The position numbers and the translations under genes are program-made. This document shows positions 9,421-17,579 of a stretch of DNA of 64,000 nucleotides, piece by piece. The notes under the pieces were generated by a model. The model ran no database searches. It was not told the DNA's origin and saw only the letters and a list, made by a program, of their open reading frames with translations. The DNA lies in the NCBI RefSeq assembly GCF_001891125.1, contig NZ_CP015247.1:948501-1012500 (forward strand). The letters are read 5' to 3'. Source of the stretch: Leuconostoc suionicum. Its GTDB lineage: Bacteria; Bacillota; Bacilli; Lactobacillales; Lactobacillaceae. How positions within the stretch are numbered: the stretch's first letter is position 1; every line of letters starts with the position of its first letter.

Positions 9421-9933
9421 ATGGCTGATATACTAAGATCTATTTTCGAAATCATTAACAACACACCTTTCTGGGTATGGGTTGTTCTAGTTATACTGAT
9501 TAAGCGAGGTATGTCATTAATAAATGACAGTCCTGCTTCTATTGGAAGATCACTCATAATGCCTTTTATTTTCGTTATTTGGGGTCTAAATACAGTAGTA
9601 AACAAATTTGCTTCTCCAAATACATTGCTGAGTTTTTACCTGGCGGCATTGATTCTAGGATTTTTGTTCAGTTACTTACTTTATATGCGACGATCTTTTT
9701 ATGTTGAAGATGGTCAATTAATTCAAGAGGGTAGCGCCTTACCTTTAGTTATCATGCTAACCAATTTTCTAGTAAAGTATATTCTAAACGTTATTCTTGC
9801 TATCCATCCAGTACTTTACACTCAGATGAATTTCAATATTTTTTATGGTATTGTTTCTGGGTTCACAGTTGGATTATTCTTTGGCGGCATTTATAAAACG
9901 CTTACGGCAAAGAAAGAGTTTTTGAAGTCATAG
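9421..9933 (+). CDS. DUF6622-like integral membrane protein
   Basis: A 170-residue protein with about five membrane helices. The N-terminus (NNTPFWVWVVLVILIKRG) resembles the TPxWVW…L…RG signature of DUF6622 membrane proteins, but I cannot verify this by search. The longer in-frame extension upstream to 9313 lacks a ribosome-binding site; the ATG at 9421 has AAGAAGGGAAG 9 nt before it and starts the hydrophobic protein sensibly. No operon partner. Function unknown. Confidence 0.72.
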   Translation: MADILRSIFEIINNTPFWVWVVLVILIKRGMSLINDSPASIGRSLIMPFIFVIWGLNTVVNKFASPNTLLSFYLAALILGFLFSYLLYMRRSFYVEDGQLIQEGSALPLVIMLTNFLVKYILNVILAIHPVLYTQMNFNIFYGIVSGFTVGLFFGGIYKTLTAKKEFLKS

Positions 9934-10092
9934 TGGAAGGAGCCATTCAAATTCCCAAGATTAGGTTCAACTACATTATCGTAGTCATAAAAAATAAACA
10001 AAGGCTCATATAAGTGTTTTCGTGTGTCTTTTGACAGAAATTGCAAAATAAATATACTCAGTTAATAATTGAGTAGTAAATAACTAGTAAAT

Positions 10093-10162
10093 AACTAGGG
10101 GCCCAATTGACTGAGAAGAACCCTTTGAACCTAAGATGGGTAATGCCAGCGAAGGAAAGTGA
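10093..10162 (+). promoter_or_regulatory. TPP (thi-box) riboswitch
   Basis: The conserved blocks appear in order: GGGG (10098-10101), CTGAGA (10111-10116), ACCCTTTGAACCT (10120-10132) and GGGTAATGCCAGCGAAGG (10138-10155). ACT before the first block can pair with AGT after the last (P1). The P3 arm is short. This is the aptamer that binds thiamine pyrophosphate. A terminator follows 50 nt later, so it would stop transcription when TPP is abundant. No intact thiamine gene follows. Confidence 0.86.
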
Positions 10163-10215
10163 ATCGTGTAATGCAAGAGTAACTTGTTAGCAACACATAT
10201 CTAAAGCAGTTTTTG

Positions 10216-10249
10216 AGCACTTTTGTCCACTGGCAAAGGTGCTTTTTTG
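10216..10249 (+). terminator. riboswitch expression-platform terminator
   Basis: AGCACTTTTGTCCA pairs with TGGCAAAGGTGCT (two bulges) and is followed by TTTTTT at 10243-10248. It lies between the TPP aptamer and a GGAGG ribosome-binding site at about 10251, the usual transcription-attenuation layout. Confidence 0.8.
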
Positions 10250-10274
10250 TGGAGGTAAAATCGTTACACTTACA

Positions 10275-10512
10275 GTTACATGAAACGTTCAGAAATCTGA
10301 TGGAACAACAGCACAAGAACAAAAATTGCGCAAGATTTACATACAGAGCCATCTCGGGTTCAAGATATTTTAAAATTAAACCATGTTATGTTAGAAGATG
10401 CACGGATTCTCAAAAATTATTTAAGTCGGGTACTTTTTAGAGAAGGTAAGAAGGAATTGCATACACTAAGGTAACTGGAACTTACCGTGACTACTGGTTT
10501 TTAGCTCAATAA
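10275..10512 (+). pseudogene. DUF2316-like gene, frameshifted
   Basis: Three consecutive pieces in different frames resemble one DUF2316 protein of about 100 residues: an N-terminal piece (HETFRNLMEQQ), a middle piece from 10301 with KIAQDLHTEPSRVQDILKLN and LEDARILKNYL (DUF2316 has an HTH-like part followed by LEDPWILRNYL), and a C-terminal piece TGTYRDYWFLAQ ending at 10512. At least two frameshifts separate them. DUF2316 proteins are uncharacterised. It is probably unrelated to the riboswitch and came to lie behind it after loss of the original thiamine gene (inference). Family assignment is from memory of the motif. Confidence 0.6.
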
Positions 10513-10557
10513 ATAATTGAGCAAAATAAAATTTCATAAAAATACTTTAATGATTAT

Positions 10558-10594
10558 AAAAAGACCTATCTTATTTTACAGATAAGTCTTTTTT
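10558..10594. terminator. bidirectional terminator
   Basis: AAAGAC-C-TATCT pairs with AGATA-A-GTCTTT around an 8-nt loop, with A-rich and T-rich flanks. It closes the leftward membrane-protein gene and any read-through from the left. Confidence 0.78.
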
Positions 10595-10614
10595 CGTCAT
10601 TATATTAAGTAAAA

Positions 10615-11313
10615 TCATTTAGAATGAATTGATTTTATATGGGCACGCAAAGCTATGATTAGTCCGACAATAACTAAAACAATTCCAATAGCTGCACCGA
10701 ATAATCCAGTTGATGACGACGCATCAGCTGAATGTTCATAAGCTAGTAAAGAATATTGTGTCATGACAATAGCAACTAGACCATCCGCAAAATTCAGTGA
10801 TTTTAAGTAGGTAATAATTGGACTTCTAAAACGCCGTGATTTAACCCAACCAACAATGGAGGTCACAATTTTTGTAAAACCAATCAGTGCAATTAATAAA
10901 ACAATACTCTGATTGTAATGTTGAGGTTGACCTTTAAAGTACATATATGCTGATAATCCTACTAAAGCAGCGCCCAAGAGTGCATATAAAATGCCACCTT
11001 CACGCAAGTACTTCATTTCAATTTTTTCTCGGTCAGCGAGGCTAATAGCAGAAATTCTAATTTGTTGATATCGCCATAAAAAATATGACCGTATGGCTAG
11101 CAGAATAATATAGTAACCACCAAAAATTAGAAACCAGAGAGACCAAAAAACTAAGCCAACAGCCAATTTTATTAAGGCAAATAAAGAATTTGATACTGTG
11201 CTTGCTGCATTATAAAGTACAACACGATCAGCCTTTTCTGTGATGTGTCGTCTTAAGTTATGTTTGTCAATCAGTTCATTGGTTTTATTTGTAACTTTGT
11301 CAATAATTTTCAT
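10615..11313 (-). CDS. uncharacterised integral membrane protein
   Basis: A 232-residue protein with a charged cytosolic N-terminus (about 40 residues, KTNELIDKHNLRRHITEKAD) and roughly six transmembrane helices in three pairs, separated by charged loops (SLADREKIEMKYLREGG, KSRRFRSP). I do not recognise a named family. The ribosome-binding site is weak (GAAAGACTG). It is divergent from the acyltransferase cluster, with a 200-nt leader between them, and has its own terminator. Membrane topology is clear; function is not. Confidence 0.72.
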   Translation of the reverse strand: MKIIDKVTNKTNELIDKHNLRRHITEKADRVVLYNAASTVSNSLFALIKLAVGLVFWSLWFLIFGGYYIILLAIRSYFLWRYQQIRISAISLADREKIEMKYLREGGILYALLGAALVGLSAYMYFKGQPQHYNQSIVLLIALIGFTKIVTSIVGWVKSRRFRSPIITYLKSLNFADGLVAIVMTQYSLLAYEHSADASSSTGLFGAAIGIVLVIVGLIIALRAHIKSIHSK

Positions 11314-11551
11314 GAAGACAGTCTTTCGTGTGGGAATTGTAAGTATGCTGACGGGCTATAGAGATAAAAATGTGTGATAATCCAGCATAAATTTCATTCT
11401 TAATTGTACCAAAATTTTGATGTAGAGAACGTACACACGATAAGATTAACAAAACACAAACAAAACGTAAATAAAATCCCAATAATTGTTAACTAATATT
11501 GAAAACATAAGCAACTTAGAAATGAATGTTTGCAAAAAAGGAGTCGAAAAA

Positions 11552-12916
11552 ATGATAAAAACAACTGTTGAGGAAAAATATCAAAATATCTGGTTAACGG
11601 CTAATGGAAAAAGATATCTTGAAGCACTACCACACTTGCAAAAAATTATATCTGGTCAATCATTTTTGTATCGTGAAAAAGGTACACCTAGTATGGTAAT
11701 GGATATCAAGTTAGATGAGCAGGTAAATCAAGAGGCATTGCAAAATGCACTATATGCTTCTTTAGAACGTTTCCCATACTTTACTGGTCAGTTGCAGAGA
11801 AAAGAGAATAATTATTTCTTAACTCATAATGAACTTCCGATGATTGTTACTGAAAGTAATACGTTACGAGCGTTAGGAAGTGCTGAAACAAATTATCATC
11901 TAGTTGATGTAACTTTCTGGAATGACAAAATTCTGGTCTCTTATCATCACGCGTTAACTGATGGACGTGGTATAACGCCATTTGTTAATGCTTTATTATA
12001 TTATTATTTTAGTATAACGGACAGTTCTGTACCACAGTTGACAAATATTCATCAGAGCAATGAAAGCATGCAATTAGAAGAAATGGCAGAGCCATTTGAA
12101 CAAAAATCAGATAAGATACAACAAAGCCATCCGATTAATCGTAAAGGTTTTCAATTACCGGAAGTCACAAATGATTACAGTAAACACAGTTATCGTTATG
12201 AATTAAACATTGATCAAAAAAGTTTTATGGTGTTTGCTCGAAATCATAGTGCTACACCAGCAATAGCGATATCAATCATGATGAGTCAAGCAATTCAAAG
12301 AGTATATCCTGAATTTGACCAACCTATTGTTATCAACATGGCAAGTGACTTGAGAATGGGTAGTGCGCACCAGTCAACAGCTCGTAATTGCGTGGGAAGT
12401 GTTACGTTACCCATAGAGAAAAATATTGATAATAATACTTTATTTGCAGAGTTGGCCAATACGTTCAGACAAGAGATAAAAGAACATAAAAAGCAAGAAA
12501 ACCTAAACCAGTTATTAAATCAAATGATGGCCTTATATACAAAGTTAGATGCCCAGCCAACATTTGCTGATAAACAAAGAATGATGTCAATGTTCGATGA
12601 TATGCTATTAAATACTTTTATTTTAAGTTACTCTGGTCAAGCACAATTAGGTGTATTTGAGTCACATATTGAAGAAATGCACACATATATGAGTGGAACA
12701 AAAGGACTATCAATTGAGATGTTAGCAGCTAATGACAAAATATTTGTAGATATTATGCAAAGCTTTGAAAGCGATGTATATGTTAAAACGTTAGCCGACA
12801 TATTAACAGAAAACAATATTCAATTTACCAGACGAGAAGGTATTGTATTTGAGACACCAAATGATGAAATTGAATACAAAAATTCTAAAATTAACAAAAC
12901 AGCAACAAAAGTTTAG
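11552..12916 (+). CDS. alcohol acetyltransferase-like / condensation-fold acyltransferase
   Basis: A 454-residue protein with the two-lobed CoA-dependent acyltransferase fold. The catalytic motif HHALTDG lies at 132-138 (HHxxxDG, His133 as base), as in alcohol O-acetyltransferases, condensation domains and PapA-type enzymes. The second lobe contains the tunnel-side region LNTFILSYSGQAQLG. The start is the ATG at 11552 because AAAGGAG precedes it; the upstream extension is unsupported. It leads a run of same-strand genes: four small membrane proteins and a two-component system. It may acylate a lipid, glycolipid or alcohol at the membrane (inference). Confidence 0.82.
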   Translation: MIKTTVEEKYQNIWLTANGKRYLEALPHLQKIISGQSFLYREKGTPSMVMDIKLDEQVNQEALQNALYASLERFPYFTGQLQRKENNYFLTHNELPMIVTESNTLRALGSAETNYHLVDVTFWNDKILVSYHHALTDGRGITPFVNALLYYYFSITDSSVPQLTNIHQSNESMQLEEMAEPFEQKSDKIQQSHPINRKGFQLPEVTNDYSKHSYRYELNIDQKSFMVFARNHSATPAIAISIMMSQAIQRVYPEFDQPIVINMASDLRMGSAHQSTARNCVGSVTLPIEKNIDNNTLFAELANTFRQEIKEHKKQENLNQLLNQMMALYTKLDAQPTFADKQRMMSMFDDMLLNTFILSYSGQAQLGVFESHIEEMHTYMSGTKGLSIEMLAANDKIFVDIMQSFESDVYVKTLADILTENNIQFTRREGIVFETPNDEIEYKNSKINKTATKV

Positions 12917-12977
12917 CAATTCATAAACAAAACAATAAGATAATGAATTTAACAAAACAAGCCAAAGGAGAAAATAA

Positions 12978-13259
12978 ATGGCAGTGGTATTAAATATAAT
13001 TCTTGGTGTGATTGCTGGTGCAGGAGTCGCCTTCTTGGGGAATATGATTAAAACACCAGGGACAGAACTAAAAAAAATGTTGACTTTAGCAGTTGGTATA
13101 ATACTGGGTGGTCTAGGATCAGTTGCAGGTGATCAATTAATAAACTATGGACCCACATTCTTAGATAGCAATTTTGTTCCAGCAATTGTTGGGGGCGTCG
13201 TATTAGCATTTGTCGGTGTCTATGCAGGGAAAAAGTGGTTGCATTTAGGAATTGCATAG
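12978..13259 (+). CDS. small membrane protein, GlsB/YeaQ-like
   Basis: A 93-residue protein with three hydrophobic segments and glycine-rich turns (ILGGLGSVAGDQL, VGGVVLAFVG). The pattern of helix, Gly-rich helix, PAIVGGV helix resembles the GlsB/YeaQ/YmgE family of small stress-related membrane proteins. AAAGGAG stands 8 nt before the ATG. It is about 60 nt behind the acyltransferase gene and shares weak similarity with the 90-residue protein at 13824 (…GPxx…IVGG…), suggesting an old duplication. Function unknown. Confidence 0.75.
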   Translation: MAVVLNIILGVIAGAGVAFLGNMIKTPGTELKKMLTLAVGIILGGLGSVAGDQLINYGPTFLDSNFVPAIVGGVVLAFVGVYAGKKWLHLGIA

Positions 13260-13279
13260 AAGAAAGTAAGTGAACACGT

Positions 13280-13651
13280 ATGAAGAAAAAAGATTTTGTA
13301 TCAATGTTAATTGGCACCATTAGTGGTTTCTTTTTTGCAATTGGTATGTGTATGGCATTGTTGCCAGAGTGGCATGCAAGAACACCGGGAATTGTATTCG
13401 GTGTCATGGGGATGGTTGGTTCTTTAGTTGCTTTCCTCATCAGACGTAAAATGGAAGGCAAACCATTGTGGACATGGAATACGCGAATTGTATTAATTAG
13501 TTTGTTTGGTTTGTTGGGTGCTACAATTTTTGGTATCGGAATGGTTATGTCAATGGTATGGAATATGATAATTTTCGGTATTATCATTGGTTTTGTTGGT
13601 ATTGTTATGTTAGTTACATTATTTCCAATGATTAAAGGATTTGAAGAGTGA
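13280..13651 (+). CDS. small membrane protein with four helices
   Basis: A 123-residue protein with four predicted helices: two in the first half (GTISGFFFAIGMCMALL and PGIVFGVMGMVGSLVAFLI), a basic loop RRKMEGK, and two in the second half. Only 20 nt separate it from the previous gene. The ribosome-binding site is modest (AAGTAAGTG). No family is recognised. Co-location with the sensor kinase hints at a membrane-stress role, which is inference. Confidence 0.72.
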   Translation: MKKKDFVSMLIGTISGFFFAIGMCMALLPEWHARTPGIVFGVMGMVGSLVAFLIRRKMEGKPLWTWNTRIVLISLFGLLGATIFGIGMVMSMVWNMIIFGIIIGFVGIVMLVTLFPMIKGFEE

Positions 13652-13695
13652 ATAATTTAAATACTATTTAGCTTAGAATTTCAGGAGGAAATATT

Positions 13696-13815
13696 ATGGA
13701 AAATCAAAAGGCAGAACATCGCACAGTTAAGACTTTACTTGGTTTAGCTATTGGTGGCGTAGTGATTGCGGCTATCGTGTTGCCAATCAAAGCTTACGTT
13801 GATTATCGAGATTAA
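13696..13815 (+). CDS. 39-residue single-helix membrane protein
   Basis: A short gene with a consensus AGGAGG 7 nt before the ATG. The product has a polar N-terminus (MENQKAEHRTVK), one transmembrane helix (LLGLAIGGVVIAAIVLPI) and a short charged tail ending YVDYRD. It lies in the run of small membrane-protein genes and 9 nt before the next one. Size and layout suggest a small membrane regulator or subunit; the excellent translation signal is the main evidence that it is real. Confidence 0.72.
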   Translation: MENQKAEHRTVKTLLGLAIGGVVIAAIVLPIKAYVDYRD

Positions 13816-13823
13816 TAAAAACG

Positions 13824-14096
13824 ATGGTACTTTTTCTATCAATATTAATTGGTATGATGTCAGGTGGTTTGATTACTGGCATTAAAAGGTGGTCTAGTAG
13901 TTTAAACAAAACTAAATTACATTTTGCAATTGATTATACAATAGGGGTGGGCTCAGGAATCATAGGTGCCATTATTGTTAATCATTTTTTGCTGAATGGA
14001 CCAGAATTGTTCGGCTGTCATATATTATCAATAGTGGTTGGTGGTCTCCTTTTTTCCTATGAAACATTCTATTTAATTCAGAAAATATCATTGTAG
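13824..14096 (+). CDS. small membrane protein, paralogue-like to the gene at 12978
   Basis: A 90-residue protein with three hydrophobic segments: an N-terminal helix, a helix ending GSGIIGAIIVNHFLL and a C-terminal helix after CHILSIVVGGLLF. The order of elements and the GP…IVGG spacing echo the 93-residue protein of the same cluster. A clear ribosome-binding site is lacking, so translation may be coupled to the 39-residue gene 9 nt upstream. Function unknown. Confidence 0.68.
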   Translation: MVLFLSILIGMMSGGLITGIKRWSSSLNKTKLHFAIDYTIGVGSGIIGAIIVNHFLLNGPELFGCHILSIVVGGLLFSYETFYLIQKISL

Positions 14097-14147
14097 TAGC
14101 TATCACTGGTATACTATCTATAAAATAAAGAAAGCGACAAGTTAACT

Positions 14148-14822
14148 ATGATTTCAATTTTAGTAGTAGAAGATGATAAAGACTTGAATCAAACTGTATG
14201 TTCAGTATTAAAAAGATACGACTATAGTGTTAAGGGTGCGCTAAATGCTAATGATGCATTTGATTTAATGTATACTGATAAATTTGATTTGGTCATATCA
14301 GATATTATGATGCCGGAAGTTGACGGTTATGAGCTTGCCGAAACAATTCGGCAACTTGATAATAATATTCCGATTATGTTCATGACGGCACGTGATGATT
14401 TTGAATCAAAACAGATTGGTTTTCGCATAGGTGTTGATGACTATATGGTCAAACCTATTAATTTTGATGAGATGTTATTACGAATTGGTGCATTATTGCG
14501 TCGTGCGAAAATTGCTTCCAACAAAAGATTGACGATTGGCTCATTTATCATGGATGCAGATGAACATGTTGTTTATAATCGGGGTCAAGTGATTGAATTC
14601 ACACTACGAGAATTTGAATTAGTGTTCAAATTATTATCTTTCCCTAAAAAAACATTTACAAGAGGTCAATTGATGAACGACTTTTGGGGTGTCGGCACAA
14701 GTACAAGTACGCGTACAGTTGATGTTTATATGACAAAAATTCGTGAAAAATTAATTGACGTTGATGATTTTAGTATTGTTACTGTAAGAGGTCTCGGTTA
14801 TAAGGCGGTTCCGAATGAATGA
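14148..14822 (+). CDS. OmpR/PhoB-family response regulator
   Basis: A 224-residue regulator. The receiver domain (1-120) has the acidic pair in VEDD, phospho-acceptor Asp52 in ISDIMMP, Thr in FMTARDD and Lys102 in VKPIN. The C-terminal winged-helix DNA-binding domain contains the TLREFEL and GLGYK signatures. It overlaps the kinase gene by 8 nt. It probably controls the small membrane-protein genes and acyltransferase upstream (inference from synteny). Confidence 0.94.
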   Translation: MISILVVEDDKDLNQTVCSVLKRYDYSVKGALNANDAFDLMYTDKFDLVISDIMMPEVDGYELAETIRQLDNNIPIMFMTARDDFESKQIGFRIGVDDYMVKPINFDEMLLRIGALLRRAKIASNKRLTIGSFIMDADEHVVYNRGQVIEFTLREFELVFKLLSFPKKTFTRGQLMNDFWGVGTSTSTRTVDVYMTKIREKLIDVDDFSIVTVRGLGYKAVPNE

Positions 14823-15921
14823 TGATTTAAAAACAGTTAAAAACAGTATTTTTGGAATTGGTAACTATCTAGTTTATTTCTTATCTAGTTCCTTAGTTGT
14901 TACCTTAACTATTTTAATTATCTATGTACCTACGGGCGAAGAAACAGTTAATTCTATCAGACCCAGAGCAATTCTTGGTTTAGTTATTATAATTGCTTTA
15001 GCTTTGTTTTTGACAGTTGTTAATGGATTATGGCGGCGGTATACCATTGGACGACCTGTTAAAAAAATTCTTGAGGCAACACAAAAAGTCACAGAGGGGC
15101 AATATGATGTGCGCATTGAACCTTCACATGGATTTGACACAATCACAGAGTTAGATGTTATCATTACAAATTTCAACATTATGACAAAAGCACTTGGAAG
15201 TGTTGAAGCCTTGCAAACAGACTTTATCGCCAGTGTTTCTCATGAACTTAAGACACCTTTAGCTGTGATTCAAAATTATGCTTCTATACTTCAAGATGAG
15301 GATTTATCTGTAGAAGAAAGAGCTGAGTATGCAGCTAGAATTACAGATGCAACCCAACGATTGAGTACCTTAATTACAAATATTTTAAAGTTAAACAAAA
15401 TAGATAATCAGGAAATAACGCCAAAGAACGACACCTATTTGTTGAATGAACAATTAGCCGAGGTATTGGTCAACCATGAGGCTTTATGGGAAGAAAAGAA
15501 CATTGAACTTGAAGTAGATATGCCAGATGCATATATTACTAGTGATAGTGCTTTATTGGAACTTGCTTGGAATAATTTGGTTAGCAATACAATAAAGTTT
15601 AGTCGAACAAATGGTAAAGTTACCGTTAGTTTAACTCAATCTTCTGAAAAAGAAATTATTGTTCGAATACGTGATAATGGTATAGGTATGACAGAAGAGG
15701 TCAGAGAGCATATTTTTGATAAATTTTATCAAGCAGATACTGCACGCTCAGTTCAAGGGAATGGCCTAGGATTGGCTTTAGTACGTCGAATAATTTATTT
15801 AGTTGGTGGGCAAATAGAAGTGACTTCTCAAGAAAATAAAGGATCGGAATTTAAAATAACACTACCAACAAATCATCCTAGTTGGATAAAAAAGGCAACA
15901 ACGGCGCAGATAGAAAATTGA
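14815..15921 (+). CDS. sensor histidine kinase
   Basis: A 368-residue membrane kinase. Two N-terminal helices (about 14-40 and 50-70) enclose only a short extracytoplasmic loop, so it is likely an intramembrane-sensing type. A HAMP-like linker follows, then the DHp helix with SHELKTPLAVIQNY (phospho-His143), the N box ELAWNNLVSNTIKFS, G1 box with Asp287 (RDNGIGM) and G2 box GNGLGLAL from 315. All catalytic elements are present. It partners the overlapping response regulator. Confidence 0.94.
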   Translation: MNDDLKTVKNSIFGIGNYLVYFLSSSLVVTLTILIIYVPTGEETVNSIRPRAILGLVIIIALALFLTVVNGLWRRYTIGRPVKKILEATQKVTEGQYDVRIEPSHGFDTITELDVIITNFNIMTKALGSVEALQTDFIASVSHELKTPLAVIQNYASILQDEDLSVEERAEYAARITDATQRLSTLITNILKLNKIDNQEITPKNDTYLLNEQLAEVLVNHEALWEEKNIELEVDMPDAYITSDSALLELAWNNLVSNTIKFSRTNGKVTVSLTQSSEKEIIVRIRDNGIGMTEEVREHIFDKFYQADTARSVQGNGLGLALVRRIIYLVGGQIEVTSQENKGSEFKITLPTNHPSWIKKATTAQIEN

Positions 15922-15941
15922 TTGTATAGGAGTATAATTTT

Positions 15942-16420
15942 ATGACACAACAATTCAATTATCAGAAACATATCACCTTGGAGAGATAGACCAAATTGCT
16001 TTCGTGGTTAATAATTTGGATATTGCTTTGCCGACTTACACGCCCTTATTTGGTTCATTTAAATCTGTATTACTTCCTAATATACCAGTTGTTTATCGTG
16101 ATGAGGAGACTTCAATTGCATTGAAAATGGCATTTTGGAAAAATGAATCACTTGAAATTGAAATTATTGAACCTGTCAATAAAAATGGTGAAACCGATCC
16201 TTTTGGAGAGCACCTTAAAACGCATGGAGAAGGGTTACACCATGTTAAATTTAAAGTAAAAAATTTACAAGAAACATTGCGTTTAATGGAAGCAGATGGT
16301 TATAAGAATAGCGATGGCGATTTGAGCTCTGATCGTCCATGGGCTAACATCGAAGTACCAGATAAATTAGGACATACACTAACAGAGTTAATTGAAGGAT
16401 CGCCAAGTTCGACAATATAA
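15942..16420 (+). pseudogene. VOC/glyoxalase-family protein with early frameshift
   Basis: The long frame encodes a VOC-fold protein of about 150 residues: GEIDQIAFVVNNLDIA is the typical first strand with metal-ligand position, later HGEGLHHVKFKVKN and the C-terminal GHTLTELIEG. Its only start inside the frame is a GTG at 16004 with no ribosome-binding site and would delete the first strand. A proper GGAG plus ATG stands at 15942, but in the other frame, which stops after 15 codons. A one-base deletion around codon 4 would explain this. Members are lactoylglutathione lyase or epimerase-like; the gene may be inactive. Confidence 0.68.
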
Positions 16421-16450
16421 AGTTATAGTCAAAGTACTATAGCTTTTTTT
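16418..16450 (+). terminator. intrinsic terminator
   Basis: AGTTATAGT and ACTATAGCT pair (one G-T wobble) around CAAAGT, followed by TTTTTTT at 16443-16449. It closes the two-component operon and VOC gene. Confidence 0.78.
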
Positions 16451-16571
16451 ATTGAAAATAAGTTTAATAATTTTTTTCTATAGCAATTACTTTTATATAC
16501 TATTTGATTTATTTGAAAACATCAAAGACATATTATCAACAAGTTTCGAGAAAGATAACTTAATTCACACT

Positions 16572-16609
16572 AAAAAGCAATACATATTATGTGTTGCTTT
16601 TTATTTTTT
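16572..16609. terminator. terminator of the rgg gene (leftward) and of read-through
   Basis: AAAAAGCAATACA pairs with TGTTGCTTTTT (one mismatch) around a 7-nt loop; T-rich on the right, A-rich on the left, so usable in both directions. It abuts the stop codon of the leftward regulator. Confidence 0.75.
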
Positions 16610-17481
16610 CAAAAATGATTGTAATTATCAAGAAAGTGTTGCCAACGTTTTTGATAAAGCTTTGCTAAATGTTTTGAGTTTAGAATCTCAAAAATATAAA
16701 GTGATTCTTGTATTTTTTTTTGTGCTGACTCGTAATTCTTTTGAAGATATAGCAATAAACCTTCAATAAAATGAAGCTCTGTTTTTTCATAAAGATATTG
16801 CTCATTATGAATTAAAGTATGTGCTTCGGTAATCATCTTTGATAACTCTATCACGTGATTGGTATTTGCCATTGTCAAAGCAGTTGTTAATATGACGTAT
16901 AGCAAGTCGGCTTGATGATTCCAGTTCACATCTACCGTGTCAGAACCTTTCTTGATCATTTGTTCTGTAAGATAATAGGATTGAAGTGGTTCAAATAAGC
17001 TAATAATGCTCATATATAGTCTAATCTCATAGTGAGTCCAAGTTTCTTTGGTGAACAAATAGTCATATAAAAAATTTTTTTCAACTAAAGTCAACTCTGA
17101 TAATTGATGTTTTTCTAGTGTAGCTTTTTCTTTCAAAAAGTTGACGTAATAATATTGTTCGTGATTAGTTTGCCATTGTTGATAATAATAATCACGAAGC
17201 TTCATAGAAGATGCTATAGATTCCTCATCAACGTAGTCTTTTGTATCATCATAATGAAATGGTTGATATCTTTGATTCATCTGATTGTCAAGATAGACAA
17301 ATTCTTCTACGGATACATTGATGTTTAATAACAAGGAGTAAAGTTTATCAAAAACAATGTTACTTTGTCCACGTTCGAAACGTGACAAGAAAGATTTTGA
17401 AACAATATTTTTTGATGCCTCAGTTAAACTGATTCCTTTAGCCTCTCGCAAATATTTAAATGTGTCTCCATAAGTATTCAT
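16609..17481 (-). CDS. Rgg/GadR/MutR-family transcriptional regulator
   Basis: A 290-residue protein with an N-terminal Xre-type helix-turn-helix (residues 1-60, LREAKGISLTEASKN…SKSFLSRFERGQSN) and a long all-helical TPR-like C-terminal domain, the Rgg/MutR layout. These regulators usually respond to short hydrophobic peptides or to metabolites. It diverges from an FMN reductase and MFS pump, which are the likely targets. No gene for a short SHP-like peptide is visible in the 98-nt divergent region, so either the signal is encoded elsewhere or the ligand is not a peptide. Confidence 0.88.
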   Translation of the reverse strand: MNTYGDTFKYLREAKGISLTEASKNIVSKSFLSRFERGQSNIVFDKLYSLLLNINVSVEEFVYLDNQMNQRYQPFHYDDTKDYVDEESIASSMKLRDYYYQQWQTNHEQYYYVNFLKEKATLEKHQLSELTLVEKNFLYDYLFTKETWTHYEIRLYMSIISLFEPLQSYYLTEQMIKKGSDTVDVNWNHQADLLYVILTTALTMANTNHVIELSKMITEAHTLIHNEQYLYEKTELHFIEGLLLYLQKNYESAQKKIQESLYIFEILNSKHLAKLYQKRWQHFLDNYNHF

Positions 17482-17579
17482 GAGGTCTCCTGTGAACTAT
17501 ATGCAACTTTTTAAGTATATTATAATACTGGTGATAATCTAAAGATACTTTATATGTAAAGGATTCAGGTGATCAACTC

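Noticed and set aside
10131-10440. Short frames over the TPP riboswitch and its terminator on both strands
   Set aside because: They cross conserved RNA structure and a frameshifted remnant; not genes.
13048-13587. 179-codon minus-strand frame across the small membrane-protein genes
   Set aside because: Low-complexity antisense of membrane helices; the plus-strand genes have proper starts and ribosome-binding sites.
17482-17579. Search for a short SHP-like pheromone gene beside rgg
   Set aside because: No short frame with a start, ribosome-binding site and hydrophobic C-terminus was found in the divergent region.
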